From the NCBI GenBank assembly GCA_031417395.1, contig JANOVM010000034.1, positions 1 through 64,000 of the forward strand: DNA of 64,000 nt. Direction: 5' to 3'. Below the pieces are notes generated by a model that was not told the origin of the DNA, searched no databases, and worked only from the letters and a program-made list of their open reading frames with translations. Source of the stretch: JADKIH01 sp031417395 (lineage in GTDB: Bacteria > Bacteroidota > Bacteroidia > AKYH767-A > 2013-40CM-41-45). Positions 8,447 through 16,432 of this stretch are shown here, piece after piece; within the stretch, counting starts at the first letter, position 1; every line of letters begins with the position of its first letter. A program made the position numbers and the translations under genes.

Positions 8447-10030
8447 ATGCAAAAGCAAGTCGAGCTAGTCCTTCTCCCCGAAGAGGCAGCAGATCAAAGC
8501 CGACAGTTGCAGCTTGCCGCTCAGGGACTGAGCATAAAACAGTCCAGGATAAAAGCGCTGCGAATAGTTAAACGCTCTATTGACGGCAGGTCTAAACAGG
8601 TTAAAATTCGTTTGATCGTTGATGTTTATGTCGATGAAGAGGCGCCGGTTTCACGGAAACCGGGAAGCCGGTTTTCATTTAATAAAGAAATTGTCAATTC
8701 ACCTCCTGTACTCATTACGGGATTTGGTCCGGCAGGAATGTTTGCCGCTTTGCGACTTATTGAATTAGGACGAAAACCAATTATCATTGAACGCGGTAAA
8801 AATGTTCAACAACGTCGCCGTGATCTGGCAGCAATAAACAAGAAGGGAATAATTAATCCTGATTCTAATTATTGCTTCGGCGAAGGCGGCGCAGGTACAT
8901 ACAGCGATGGGAAATTGTACACACGATCAACCAAGCGTGGTGACCTTGAAAGAATTCTGGAGATTTTTATTCTTCATGGTGCCGATGAAAACATTCGCAT
9001 TGACGCTCATCCACACATAGGCACAAACAAGCTTCCGCAGATTGTTGAAGCAATTCGCAACACTATTTTGAATGCCGGCGGTGAAATACATTTTAACACA
9101 AGACTGAAAAATATTATTGCAGAACAAAATCGTTTCAAAGGCATTATAACAATAGACGTATTAACCGGAGAAGAAAAAGAATTCCGCGCTGATGCAATGA
9201 TACTGGCAACAGGACATTCTGCAAGAGATATCTATGAATTATTCGACAAAGAAAAAATTAGTATTGAAGCCAAACCATTTGCCCTTGGGGTCAGAATCGA
9301 ACATCCACAAATCTTAATTGATTATACTCAATACCATTGCGGTAGCAGAAGTGAATTCCTGCCTCCTGCTTCCTACTCTCTTACGCATCAGTATAAAGAC
9401 AGAGGTGTTTATTCATTTTGTATGTGTCCGGGAGGAATAATTGCTCCTGCTGCTACAGGCCCCATGGAAATAGTAGTTAATGGCTGGTCGCCGTCGAAAA
9501 GAAACAATCCATTTGCCAATTCAGGCATGGTGGTTTCTGTCAATGAAACAGATTATAAAAAATTCGAAAATGCAGGTCCGCTGGCAGCTATGAAATACCA
9601 GCAGGAAGCAGAACAAAAAGCCTACATAGCGGGAGATGGAAATCTAAAAGCTCCTGCCCAACGAATGATCGATTTCGTAAAAGGGAAATTATCGTCCGAT
9701 CTGCCGCCATGTTCTTATATACCGGGAGTTACTTCTTATGATCTGCATCATTTGCTTCCCCAGGAAATAAGTCTTGCTTTGAAGGAAGCTTTTATTGCTT
9801 TCGGAAAAAAAATGAAACCGTACTATACCAACGATGCTTTACTTGTTGCTGTTGAATCACGCACTTCCTCACCGGTAAGAATTCCGCGCGACAAAGAAAC
9901 ATTACAGCATCCTCAAATCGCTGGACTGTATCCTTGTGGAGAAGGAGCGGGTTATGCGGGTGGAATTATTTCTGCTGCTATGGATGGAGAAAGGTGTGCG
10001 GAGAAGGCGGGGGTATTGGTTAGAGGGTAG
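8447..10030 (+). CDS. FAD-dependent dehydrogenase (COG2509 family)
   Basis: 527-residue cytoplasmic flavoprotein. After a roughly 90-residue N-terminal domain with basic, ferredoxin-like character comes the FAD-binding motif GFGPAGMFAALRLIELG (about residues 95-111) and the E-R-G ending of its beta-alpha-beta fold. FGEGGAGTYSDGKLYTR, VNGWSPSKRNNPFANSGMVV and the C-terminal GEGAGYAGGIISAAMDG are hallmarks of the COG2509 group of uncharacterised FAD-dependent dehydrogenases. Length is standard. No transmembrane segment is evident. The substrate is unknown. It stands alone between two repeat-rich gaps. Confidence 0.9.
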   Translation: MQKQVELVLLPEEAADQSRQLQLAAQGLSIKQSRIKALRIVKRSIDGRSKQVKIRLIVDVYVDEEAPVSRKPGSRFSFNKEIVNSPPVLITGFGPAGMFAALRLIELGRKPIIIERGKNVQQRRRDLAAINKKGIINPDSNYCFGEGGAGTYSDGKLYTRSTKRGDLERILEIFILHGADENIRIDAHPHIGTNKLPQIVEAIRNTILNAGGEIHFNTRLKNIIAEQNRFKGIITIDVLTGEEKEFRADAMILATGHSARDIYELFDKEKISIEAKPFALGVRIEHPQILIDYTQYHCGSRSEFLPPASYSLTHQYKDRGVYSFCMCPGGIIAPAATGPMEIVVNGWSPSKRNNPFANSGMVVSVNETDYKKFENAGPLAAMKYQQEAEQKAYIAGDGNLKAPAQRMIDFVKGKLSSDLPPCSYIPGVTSYDLHHLLPQEISLALKEAFIAFGKKMKPYYTNDALLVAVESRTSSPVRIPRDKETLQHPQIAGLYPCGEGAGYAGGIISAAMDGERCAEKAGVLVRG

Positions 10031-10113
10031 AAATATTATTTTTTAAAAAAATAGTTGTTTTCCTGTGAATTTTAAATCGTTGATTTGAATAAATAAATTT
10101 CGAATCTGGTTAA

Positions 10114-10589
10114 TGACCACACTTCGACGTCGCTCAGTGACCACACTTCGACGTCGCTCAGGGCAATGTTATTTAGTTAAGTTAAATGATTTATACGTAG
10201 TCAATTTATGGAATTCTTAGGCCCCTTAGGGCCGGACTCTTGGTAACTTTTGGACAATACAAGAGCGCTAAGCCCTTTTAGGGGCGCACTCTTTAAACAC
10301 ACAGCATTTTCGACAACGAAAGCACACTGTAATCACCTACCCGACAACTTATCATCAAATATTGTATACAGGAACTTTTCCACTGTTGAATAAATGGACA
10401 TAGGCGTTGTGTTTAAAGAGTTCGCCCCTAAAGGGGCTTGACGTAATCGTGTTGTCTATTGTTACCGAAAGTGCGGCCCTAAAGGGCCTGTCACTTCTAA
10501 ATGCGTTTACTTAATATGAATTCTTGTATTTAACTTAATGACATTGCCCCGGCGAATTCGAAGGTGGTCACTGAGCAAAGTCGAAGTGT
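10114..10589. repeat. Long imperfect palindrome (~476 bp), possible MITE-like element
   Basis: The left arm (about 10114-10304) and right arm (about 10405-10589) are imperfect reverse complements around a loop of about 100 nt. Clear paired blocks are AAGCCCTTTTAGGGGCGCAC (10270-10289) with its counterpart at 10420-10440, GGCCCCTTAGGGCC with GGCCCTAAAGGGCC, and TCATTAAGTTAAATAC-type words. The outer ends are ACACTTCGACGTCGCTCAGTG against CACTGAGCAAAGTCGAAGTG. The left end carries two tandem 24-bp copies of the terminal motif (10114-10137 and 10138-10161). No ORF is present, so it could not move on its own. Confidence 0.75.
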
Positions 10590-10675
10590 AATATTCACTA
10601 AACAGTTTAGAAAACTCCCATTCAAGATACTTATATTCAATTATTTAATAAAATATTATAAAAAAAGAAATTCCC

Positions 10676-10698
10676 TTATTTAGAATCATTCTAAATAA
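10676..10698. promoter_or_regulatory. Perfect 23-bp palindromic operator (Fur/PerR-family-like 7-1-7 core)
   Basis: The half-site TTATTTAGAAT is followed by a single C and then its exact reverse complement ATTCTAAATAA. The core TTAGAAT-C-ATTCTAA has the 7-1-7 geometry of Fur-family boxes (Fur, Zur, PerR). It ends two bases before a TAnnTTTG box, so a bound repressor would block the promoter of the porin-Rieske pair. The regulator's identity is inference. Confidence 0.6.
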
Positions 10699-10699
10699 C

Positions 10700-10707
10700 T
10701 ATATTTG
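10700..10707 (+). promoter_or_regulatory. Bacteroidota -7 promoter box of the porin operon
   Basis: TATATTTG matches the Bacteroidota -7 consensus TAnnTTTG. It lies 26 bases upstream of the porin ATG and directly beside the 23-bp palindrome. No clear -33 TTG was assigned because the palindrome occupies that region. Confidence 0.55.
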
Positions 10708-10733
10708 CACCAATTAAAAAATCAAATTAATCC

Positions 10734-11948
10734 ATGAAAAAAATTTCTCTTAAAATTCTTCCAATACTTCTATTCGTTTCTATACACACACAGGCACAAA
10801 ATTCAACAACTGCAGAAGATTCTTTGCAATCCAATTCATCCTTTCTAATAAAAGGAACAACACTTGGCGGTTATGGTAATGCCGTCTACAGAAGAGATTT
10901 TAATGAAGAAACTTCGACCATGAACCTCGATCGATTTGTACTTTTTGTCGGACATAAGTTTACTAAGCAGATTTCATTTTTCAGTGAAATAGAAATCGAA
11001 GATGCAAAGGTTTCCGGTGGCGAAGAAGGTGGTGAGGTTGCTTTAGAACAGTGCTTTTTAAAATTCAATTTGAATAAGAATCATTATCTGGTTGCAGGAT
11101 TGTTTATACCTAGAATTGGAATACTTAATGAGAATCATCTCCCAAATTCATATAATGGCAATGACAGAACGAGGGTTGAAACCTATATTATTCCATCTAC
11201 CTGGAGAGAGTTGGGTGTAGGTTTATACGGAAACCTTAACAGCTTTCCACTTTCTTATTCTGTGGGACTAATGAATGGACTTAATTCTTCTGCTTTTGAG
11301 CACGGAACGGTTATTCGTAATGGCCGTTTTGAAGGAAGAGACGCATCGGCAAACAATCTTGCTGCTACAGCTTCCTTACAATACAATAAAAACAATTTTA
11401 ACTTTCAGATCAGCGGCTATTATGGCGGAACGGTTGGACTTTCTCCCGATGAAGCCAGTTCCTTAAAACTTGAATCAGGACTCTTCTCTATTCCTGTAAT
11501 GCTAGGTGAAGCTAATCTTCAATTTGAGTCGAATGGTTTTAGCGGACGGTTACTTGGAACAATAATATCAATAACAGATGCTAAAGAAATAAACAGAGTT
11601 TATGGTAATAATACACCTGAAGTTGCCTATGGCTTCTATGGAGAAATAGCCTACAATCTATTTGAAAAATCAGAAAAATTAAAATCAGAAGAGTTTAATA
11701 TTTTTGTTCGTTACGAAAAACTGGATATGAATGCAACCATTCCTTCCAATGGACTTATAGATGGCACATTGGACCAACAGCATATTATAACAGGAATATC
11801 GTACCTTCCCTCTAAAAATGTTGCTATAAAAGCGGATATTCGAATGAAACACACAGGCAAACAAAATCCGAATCTGGTCATTAATCCTAATGATACTTAT
11901 AAAGTGGATAATACTTTTCTAAATCTTGGTGTAGGCTTTAGCTTCTAG
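10734..11948 (+). CDS. Outer-membrane porin (phosphate-selective porin O/P-like)
   Basis: 404 residues with a signal peptide (MKKISLKILPILLFVSIHTQ, cleavage near AQA-QN). The rest is alternating beta strands of a 16-strand-type porin: FLIKGTTLGGYGNAVY, FVGHKFTKQISFFSEIEIED, NHYLVAGLFIPRIGILNENH, and a final aromatic strand NTFLNLGVGFSF that fits the Bam C-terminal signal. The PRIGILNENHLPNS region and overall pattern match phosphate-selective porin O/P-like proteins, a broad Bacteroidota family whose substrates are mostly untested. It is the first gene of a pair, with the Rieske gene five bases after its stop. It sits behind a 23-bp Fur-type palindrome and a TAnnTTTG box, so metal-dependent regulation is likely. 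Confidence 0.82.
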   Translation: MKKISLKILPILLFVSIHTQAQNSTTAEDSLQSNSSFLIKGTTLGGYGNAVYRRDFNEETSTMNLDRFVLFVGHKFTKQISFFSEIEIEDAKVSGGEEGGEVALEQCFLKFNLNKNHYLVAGLFIPRIGILNENHLPNSYNGNDRTRVETYIIPSTWRELGVGLYGNLNSFPLSYSVGLMNGLNSSAFEHGTVIRNGRFEGRDASANNLAATASLQYNKNNFNFQISGYYGGTVGLSPDEASSLKLESGLFSIPVMLGEANLQFESNGFSGRLLGTIISITDAKEINRVYGNNTPEVAYGFYGEIAYNLFEKSEKLKSEEFNIFVRYEKLDMNATIPSNGLIDGTLDQQHIITGISYLPSKNVAIKADIRMKHTGKQNPNLVINPNDTYKVDNTFLNLGVGFSF

Positions 11949-11953
11949 CAATT

Positions 11954-12379
11954 ATGGAGCGAAGAGAATTTATTAAAACAACCTGTTCCCTTTGTCTGGC
12001 AATTGGCGCAGGTATGGCAATTACATCACTTGACTCTTGTGCTTCTTCAAACGTTTATAAAACTGTAGTTTCAGAAAACAAAATAAAAGTACCAATCTCC
12101 CTTTTTACGAATACAGATTTTCAAATCATACGTTCCGAAGATCTGGAGTTTGATATAGCTTTGCGAAAAGAAACAAATGGAGATAAGTTCACTTCAATGC
12201 TGATGCGATGCACCCATGCGGATAATCAGTTGTCGTGGACAGGTAAAGGATACTATTGTAATCTTCATGGAAGCAAATTCGACAATGAAGGGAAAGTCAT
12301 CAAGGGGCCTGCTGAAGAATCTATGAAAAAATTATTTACGGAAGCAGTCGGCGAATTTGTAATTATCACTTTGAGGTAA
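11954..12379 (+). CDS. Rieske [2Fe-2S] lipoprotein with twin-arginine-type signal
   Basis: 141 residues. The N terminus MERREFIKTT is a twin-arginine-like motif followed by a hydrophobic stretch and a lipobox ending at Cys29 (SLDSC), so it is probably exported folded and lipid-anchored. The Rieske cluster ligands are present: Cys86-x-His88 (RCTHAD) and Cys102-N-L-His105 (YCNLHGSKFD). The short fold lacks other domains, so it is an electron-transfer protein rather than an oxygenase. It follows the porin gene by five bases and shares its operator. A periplasmic redox job linked to metal uptake is plausible inference. The gene starts with ATG. Confidence 0.87.
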   Translation: MERREFIKTTCSLCLAIGAGMAITSLDSCASSNVYKTVVSENKIKVPISLFTNTDFQIIRSEDLEFDIALRKETNGDKFTSMLMRCTHADNQLSWTGKGYYCNLHGSKFDNEGKVIKGPAEESMKKLFTEAVGEFVIITLR

Positions 12380-12431
12380 AAGCAAAGATCTTTTTGGAGA
12401 TACAAATCAAACTGCTATAAAAGGAAAAAGG

Positions 12432-12464
12432 CAAAGCACATAAGCGCCCTACCTTTTTCGTAAA
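12432..12464 (+). terminator. Possible terminator of the porin-Rieske operon
   Basis: AAAAAGG and CCTTTTT pair around a loop of about 20 nt, 53 bases after the Rieske stop. The stem is short and AU-rich, so the call is weak. A second hairpin, TTCAATG/CATTGAA, lies near 12550-12583. No gene is seen in 12380-12651. Confidence 0.3.
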
Positions 12465-12651
12465 TCCCCTCTGAAAGTATAAAGTAAAACAATTTTTTAA
12501 AATAATCCTAATTCAAAAATAATTATTCTGTAAAGTTATGATTATCGTTTTTCAATGATTTTTCAAAAAAAAACCATTGAAAGGGTGAAAATTTTAATTA
12601 AGTCTTTAATCAAAAAGCTTTTATTAAAAGGAAATTAAAACTAACTTCTGC

Positions 12652-13410
12652 TTACCAACGGCGGAATTCGGCACAAACTATTCCTGCAGCAACTGCAGCA
12701 TTTAAAGATTCTGCTTTTGAACCCGGGAAAGAGGGAATTGTTATTGGATTACTAATAAATTCAAAATTCTTTGAATCAATACCAGTCGATTCGCTTCCAA
12801 TTAGAATAAAACCATGCCCGGTAAGTTTTTCATTATAGATGCTTTTACCATCCAGCAAAGTACCATAAACGGGAAGTCTATTATCCTTGGCGTTTTTCCT
12901 TAAAAGTGATGTCAAGTCGTTATAGCTGATTTTTGTTCTGAAAAGGGAACCCATGGAAGCTTGTACAACTTTTGAATTATAACAATCGACTGTATTCTCT
13001 GAACAAATGATTTCATTAATTCCAAACCACTCAGCAATGCGAATGATGGTCCCCAGGTTTCCGGGATCATTTATATCATCCAGCAATAGAAACAGACCGG
13101 TAGCGAAACTGTATTCGAGCCTTGGTTTAGGAATTTCAACGATAGCAAGGGTTTGCTGCGGTGTTGAAAGAGAACTTATTTTAAGCAATTCATCTTCAAT
13201 TACAGTTACCAGCTCTACTTCACGGGTAAGTTTCCGACTTTGGAATGTCTGAAAATACTCTTCTGTTCCATAAACAACCTGCACCTTCCAATCAGAAGCC
13301 AACAATTCAGAAACCATCTTAGCGCCTTCTACAACAAATAGATTTTCCGCTTTCCTGAATTTTTTCAAGCGCAGCGATGTAATTAACTGAATTTGTTTTT
13401 TGGAAAGCAT
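12652..13410 (-). CDS. TrmH/SpoU-family RNA 2'-O-methyltransferase
   Basis: 252 residues from the ATG at 13410. The N-terminal substrate-binding domain begins SKKQIQLITSLRLKKFRKAENLF, and the C-terminal SPOUT domain has all three knot motifs: LDDINDPGNLGTIIRIAEWF, ILIGSESTGID and SLNAAVAAGIVCAEFRRW. It methylates ribose in tRNA or 23S rRNA; the target cannot be decided from sequence. The start at 13410 is preferred over an in-frame TTG at 13431: AAAGGG lies a few bases upstream, and the longer form would overlap the metallophosphoesterase gene by 20 bases. Its ATG lies one base after that gene's stop, so the two are probably co-transcribed. Confidence 0.9.
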   Translation of the reverse strand: MLSKKQIQLITSLRLKKFRKAENLFVVEGAKMVSELLASDWKVQVVYGTEEYFQTFQSRKLTREVELVTVIEDELLKISSLSTPQQTLAIVEIPKPRLEYSFATGLFLLLDDINDPGNLGTIIRIAEWFGINEIICSENTVDCYNSKVVQASMGSLFRTKISYNDLTSLLRKNAKDNRLPVYGTLLDGKSIYNEKLTGHGFILIGSESTGIDSKNFEFISNPITIPSFPGSKAESLNAAVAAGIVCAEFRRW

Positions 13411-13411
13411 A

Positions 13412-14665
13412 CTACCCTTTGTGTAATTCAAGAACTGTAATTTCAGGAAGGATTCCCACTCTGCCGGGATACCCTAAAAATCCAATCCCACGGTTTACAT
13501 AAAGGTATTGATTCCGGTCTGAATATAAATCAGCCCATTGTTTGTACATATATTGTATAGGGCTCCATTTGAATCCCGGTATATCAATTCCAAATTGAAA
13601 TCCATGTGTATGTCCGGATAAAGTTAAATCGACATATTTATATTTCTCCTTGATTTCAGCATCCCAATGAGATGGATCGTGAGATAAAAGAATATTAAGA
13701 GGTTGAATCTCATAAGCAGCCGTCGCTTTTTCCATGCTGCCGTATCGTGAAAAATTTCTGTGACCGCTATAGTTTTCTACGCCGATCAAACCAATCTTCT
13801 GATTATCTTTCTCAAGATAGAGATGTTCGTTCAACATAAGCTTCCACCCCACTTCACCGTGAAAAGATTTGAGCAAACGGAGATTTTCCTGCTTTGCATA
13901 ATCATCGGGCCATTTAAAGTAATCACCGTAGTCGTGATTGCCTAAAATTGAATACGTGCCCATAGGGGCTTTCAGTCGGGATAATACATCTTTGAATTCT
14001 AAAGCTTCCGTATGAAGGTCGTTCACCAGGTCGCCGGTAAAAAATATAATATCGGGTTTCTGTTCGAGGACCATATCTATAGCTCTTGAAATATGAGTCG
14101 TACCCATAAAGCTTCCTGTATGAAGGTCGGAAAGTTGGACAATTTTTAATCCATGAAAAGCATCGGGAAGGTTTGGAAATTTTATGGAGAGATTTCTTAC
14201 TCTGAAATTATAGGCTCCATTGACCATTCCATACAACATGGAAAAGAAAGGAATTGATCCAATTATAAATCCTGTTTTTACCAGAAAATTAAGTCGTGAA
14301 ATTCTAAAAGCTTCACTGGTCGCTTCTTTACTTGAAAATAAGGTTGCCAATCCCGCAAAAGCTAAACGAAATAGCCTGACAACATCATCCAGCAAAAGGA
14401 AAACTGCAATGAGTAATTTGGATAAATAAATTATTACAATAACAGCAAAAAGATACGTACGCAAAGCCTTTGGCCAATAATGCCAGTCGTTGTATTGAGC
14501 AAAAACAATTACAGAAAGGCAAATAACAGATACTCCCCAATAGATACTGTGAATTACTCTTTGAGAAAGAATCGATTTTTGCTGGATTAAAAATTTTACT
14601 CCCTGGAAGACGTAAAGATCAATTGCAAGAAGAAAGAGAACGGCAATAAAAATACGTATGGTCAA
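13412..14665 (-). CDS. Membrane-anchored metallophosphoesterase
   Basis: 417 residues. About four hydrophobic segments fill residues 1-150 (IRIFIAVLFLLAIDLYVF, VISIYWGVSVICL-type, YLFAVIVIIYLSKLLIAVF, TGFIIGSIPFFSMLYG), then a calcineurin-like phosphoesterase domain faces outward or inward. The metal-binding motifs are complete: LSDLHTGS near residue 180, FTGDLVND, GNHDYGDY, and SGHTHGFQFG, with the second-shell histidine LLSHDPSHWD. This arrangement is the YkuE/YaeI-like group, some of which hydrolyse UDP-diacylglucosamine or other lipids, but the substrate here is unknown. The only possible start is TTG at 14665, because an in-frame stop lies four codons upstream and no early ATG exists. 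Confidence 0.88.
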   Translation of the reverse strand: MTIRIFIAVLFLLAIDLYVFQGVKFLIQQKSILSQRVIHSIYWGVSVICLSVIVFAQYNDWHYWPKALRTYLFAVIVIIYLSKLLIAVFLLLDDVVRLFRLAFAGLATLFSSKEATSEAFRISRLNFLVKTGFIIGSIPFFSMLYGMVNGAYNFRVRNLSIKFPNLPDAFHGLKIVQLSDLHTGSFMGTTHISRAIDMVLEQKPDIIFFTGDLVNDLHTEALEFKDVLSRLKAPMGTYSILGNHDYGDYFKWPDDYAKQENLRLLKSFHGEVGWKLMLNEHLYLEKDNQKIGLIGVENYSGHRNFSRYGSMEKATAAYEIQPLNILLSHDPSHWDAEIKEKYKYVDLTLSGHTHGFQFGIDIPGFKWSPIQYMYKQWADLYSDRNQYLYVNRGIGFLGYPGRVGILPEITVLELHKG

Positions 14666-14764
14666 GATGTAATTTATTTAAATTATTTGAATTTTAGAAA
14701 ACGAATTCAAACGATTAACAACAACAATTATTGAATTCGTAAATGTTTTAATTTTTAAAGGGGT

Positions 14765-15418
14765 CTAAGGATTTAACCTTCCCATAATCCATTTTCCCTG
14801 TTTTGATTTTTCATAAATGATTCTGTTGTGAAGACGGTTTACCTGTCCCTGCCAGAATTCAAAGTATACCGGAGATAAAATATATCCTCCCCAATGAGGA
14901 GGGCGTTCAACTTTTTTCCCTTCATATTTCATTTCATAGACTCTGTATCTTTCCATGAGTTCATTTAATCCTGATAGTTTTTCACTCTGGCAGGAGGCCC
15001 AGGCACTAATCTGGCTTTCCCTCGGGCGCGTATAAAAATAATCGTTGGAGGCTCTTTCTGAAACTTTTTGAACAACACCTTTTATTCTGATTTGCCTTAC
15101 AGGACCTGACCAATAGAAATTTAAACAGACCTTTTTATTATGACGTATTTCTTGCCCTTTTATGCTAAAATAATTTGTAAAAAATGAAAAACCTTTTGAG
15201 CTATAATCCCGAAGCAGTACAACCCTGGCATCGGGCCAGCCATTTTTATCGGAGGTGGCCAGAGTCATGGCATTGGGTTCTGCAATGCCATATTTAATGG
15301 CGTCATTCATCCACTTTTCAAATTGGACGAAAGGACTTTTAGAAAAAGATTTCTCATCGAGCGGACTTGTGCCTGTATCAACCCTGAGTAGTTTAATTTT
15401 ATTATTGAGGCTTTTCAT
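14765..15418 (-). CDS. pdxH: Pyridoxamine/pyridoxine 5'-phosphate oxidase
   Basis: 217-residue FMN enzyme that oxidises pyridoxamine or pyridoxine phosphate to pyridoxal phosphate, the cofactor used by the aminotransferase and threonine synthase elsewhere in this window. Landmarks: NAMTLATSDKNGWPDARVVLLRDY, the FMN-binding FFTNYFSIKGQEI, LNFYWSGPVRQIRIKGVV, SYTRP-equivalent FYTRPRESQISAWASCQSE, and the C-terminal substrate-binding NRLHNRIIYE ending in RLNP. The length equals the family norm. It is monocistronic or at the end of a short unit; the gap to the metallophosphoesterase start is about 100 bases. Confidence 0.95.
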   Translation of the reverse strand: MKSLNNKIKLLRVDTGTSPLDEKSFSKSPFVQFEKWMNDAIKYGIAEPNAMTLATSDKNGWPDARVVLLRDYSSKGFSFFTNYFSIKGQEIRHNKKVCLNFYWSGPVRQIRIKGVVQKVSERASNDYFYTRPRESQISAWASCQSEKLSGLNELMERYRVYEMKYEGKKVERPPHWGGYILSPVYFEFWQGQVNRLHNRIIYEKSKQGKWIMGRLNP

Positions 15419-15722
15419 TTTTTCGGCTTTATGTAAGGTTCAAATAATTGATCTGAATTAGCTCAATTCTATATCAGTTATTAAAGATTTTTGATTGCAT
15501 AGAGGTGCAAAAGTCGTAAAAATGTTTTGTTTTATTTTTTTGAGTGGAAATCATCTTCTTTTCATCAAAAAACAACTGTTTAGAGGAAATTTCAATTTTT
15601 TTCACCTGTAAGTTTTATAGGAAAAGTATGAAAACAAGTATATGGAATGAGGGTAAAAGAACATTGAAAACACAAATTCATGAATTACTAAAGTTCATGA
15701 TTTACTTAAACTTAAACATAGC
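15419..15722. other. Divergent intergenic region, pdxH / yqgE
   Basis: AT-rich sequence that must contain the two divergent promoters. A 60-codon open frame (15544-15726) is present, but it lacks any recognisable family or composition signal and runs into the yqgE start, so it is not called. No repeat or RNA gene was seen. Confidence 0.4.
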
Positions 15723-16292
15723 ATGAGAAGAAAAATTGTACACCTTGACCCTGAAGTGGGTCGCATTCTCGTTTCCGAACCCTTTTTACTCGACTCTTAT
15801 TTTAAGAGGTCTGTAATTCTATTGGGAGAACACGGCGACGACGGAACTGTTGGATTTATTTTAAATAAGCCAACTGATCTGAAGTTAAATGATGCTCTGG
15901 AAGACTTTCCTCCTTTCGACGTTCCACTGTACTTTGGCGGGCCGGTTCAAACAGACACTATTCACTTCCTTCATACATTGGGAAATCAACTGTCAGGAAG
16001 CAAAGAAATACTGAAAGGTATTTTTTGGGGCGGCGATCTTGAAATGTTAAAAGTCCTTATCGATACGCACCAGGTAACTACGAATGATATTAGATTTTTT
16101 GCAGGTTACAGTGGATGGGAGCCACAGCAGCTGGACGATGAACTAAAAGGCCATACGTGGATTGTTTCAAGCTGTAAACAAGACATTGCTTTTTCAGAAG
16201 ACCCTGAAAACCTTTGGGGACAGGTCTTACGCACTATGGGAAGTCAATATGCCATACTTGCTAATTTCCCCGAGGATCCTAGTTTGAATTGA
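15723..16292 (+). CDS. YqgE/AlgH family protein
   Basis: 189 residues with the whole family pattern: GRILVSEPFLLDSYFKRSVILL near residue 10, GTVGFILNKPTDLKLND, the VPLYFGGPVQTDTIHFLH motif, and FFAGYSGWEPQQLDDEL. YqgE/AlgH proteins (UPF0301) are conserved in Gram-negative bacteria. AlgH has been linked to alginate regulation in Pseudomonas, but a biochemical role is not established. It is cytoplasmic, with no signal peptide. ATG start at 15723. A strong intrinsic terminator follows 19 bases after the stop, so it is probably monocistronic. Confidence 0.93.
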   Translation: MRRKIVHLDPEVGRILVSEPFLLDSYFKRSVILLGEHGDDGTVGFILNKPTDLKLNDALEDFPPFDVPLYFGGPVQTDTIHFLHTLGNQLSGSKEILKGIFWGGDLEMLKVLIDTHQVTTNDIRFFAGYSGWEPQQLDDELKGHTWIVSSCKQDIAFSEDPENLWGQVLRTMGSQYAILANFPEDPSLN

Positions 16293-16310
16293 AGAAATAC
16301 ATTGATTTTA

Positions 16311-16346
16311 ATAAAAAAAAGCTTCCTTATGGAGGCTTTTTTTTTG
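16311..16346 (+). terminator. Rho-independent terminator of yqgE
   Basis: AAAAAGCTTCC, a TTAT loop and GGAGGCTTTTTTTTT form a stem with one mismatch followed by a run of nine or more T. It starts 19 bases after the yqgE stop. The A-rich left side means it could work on both strands. Confidence 0.85.
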
Positions 16347-16432
16347 AATAGTTTGTGAAAAAATAGGTAATTTTACAATCGTCATAAATCCTTAATTACT
16401 AACGCTAAATAATTGTTTCCCAATAATCAACA

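Noticed and set aside
15544..15726. A 60-codon open frame before yqgE
   Set aside because: No family resemblance, AT-driven composition, and it overlaps the yqgE start. It is better read as promoter DNA.
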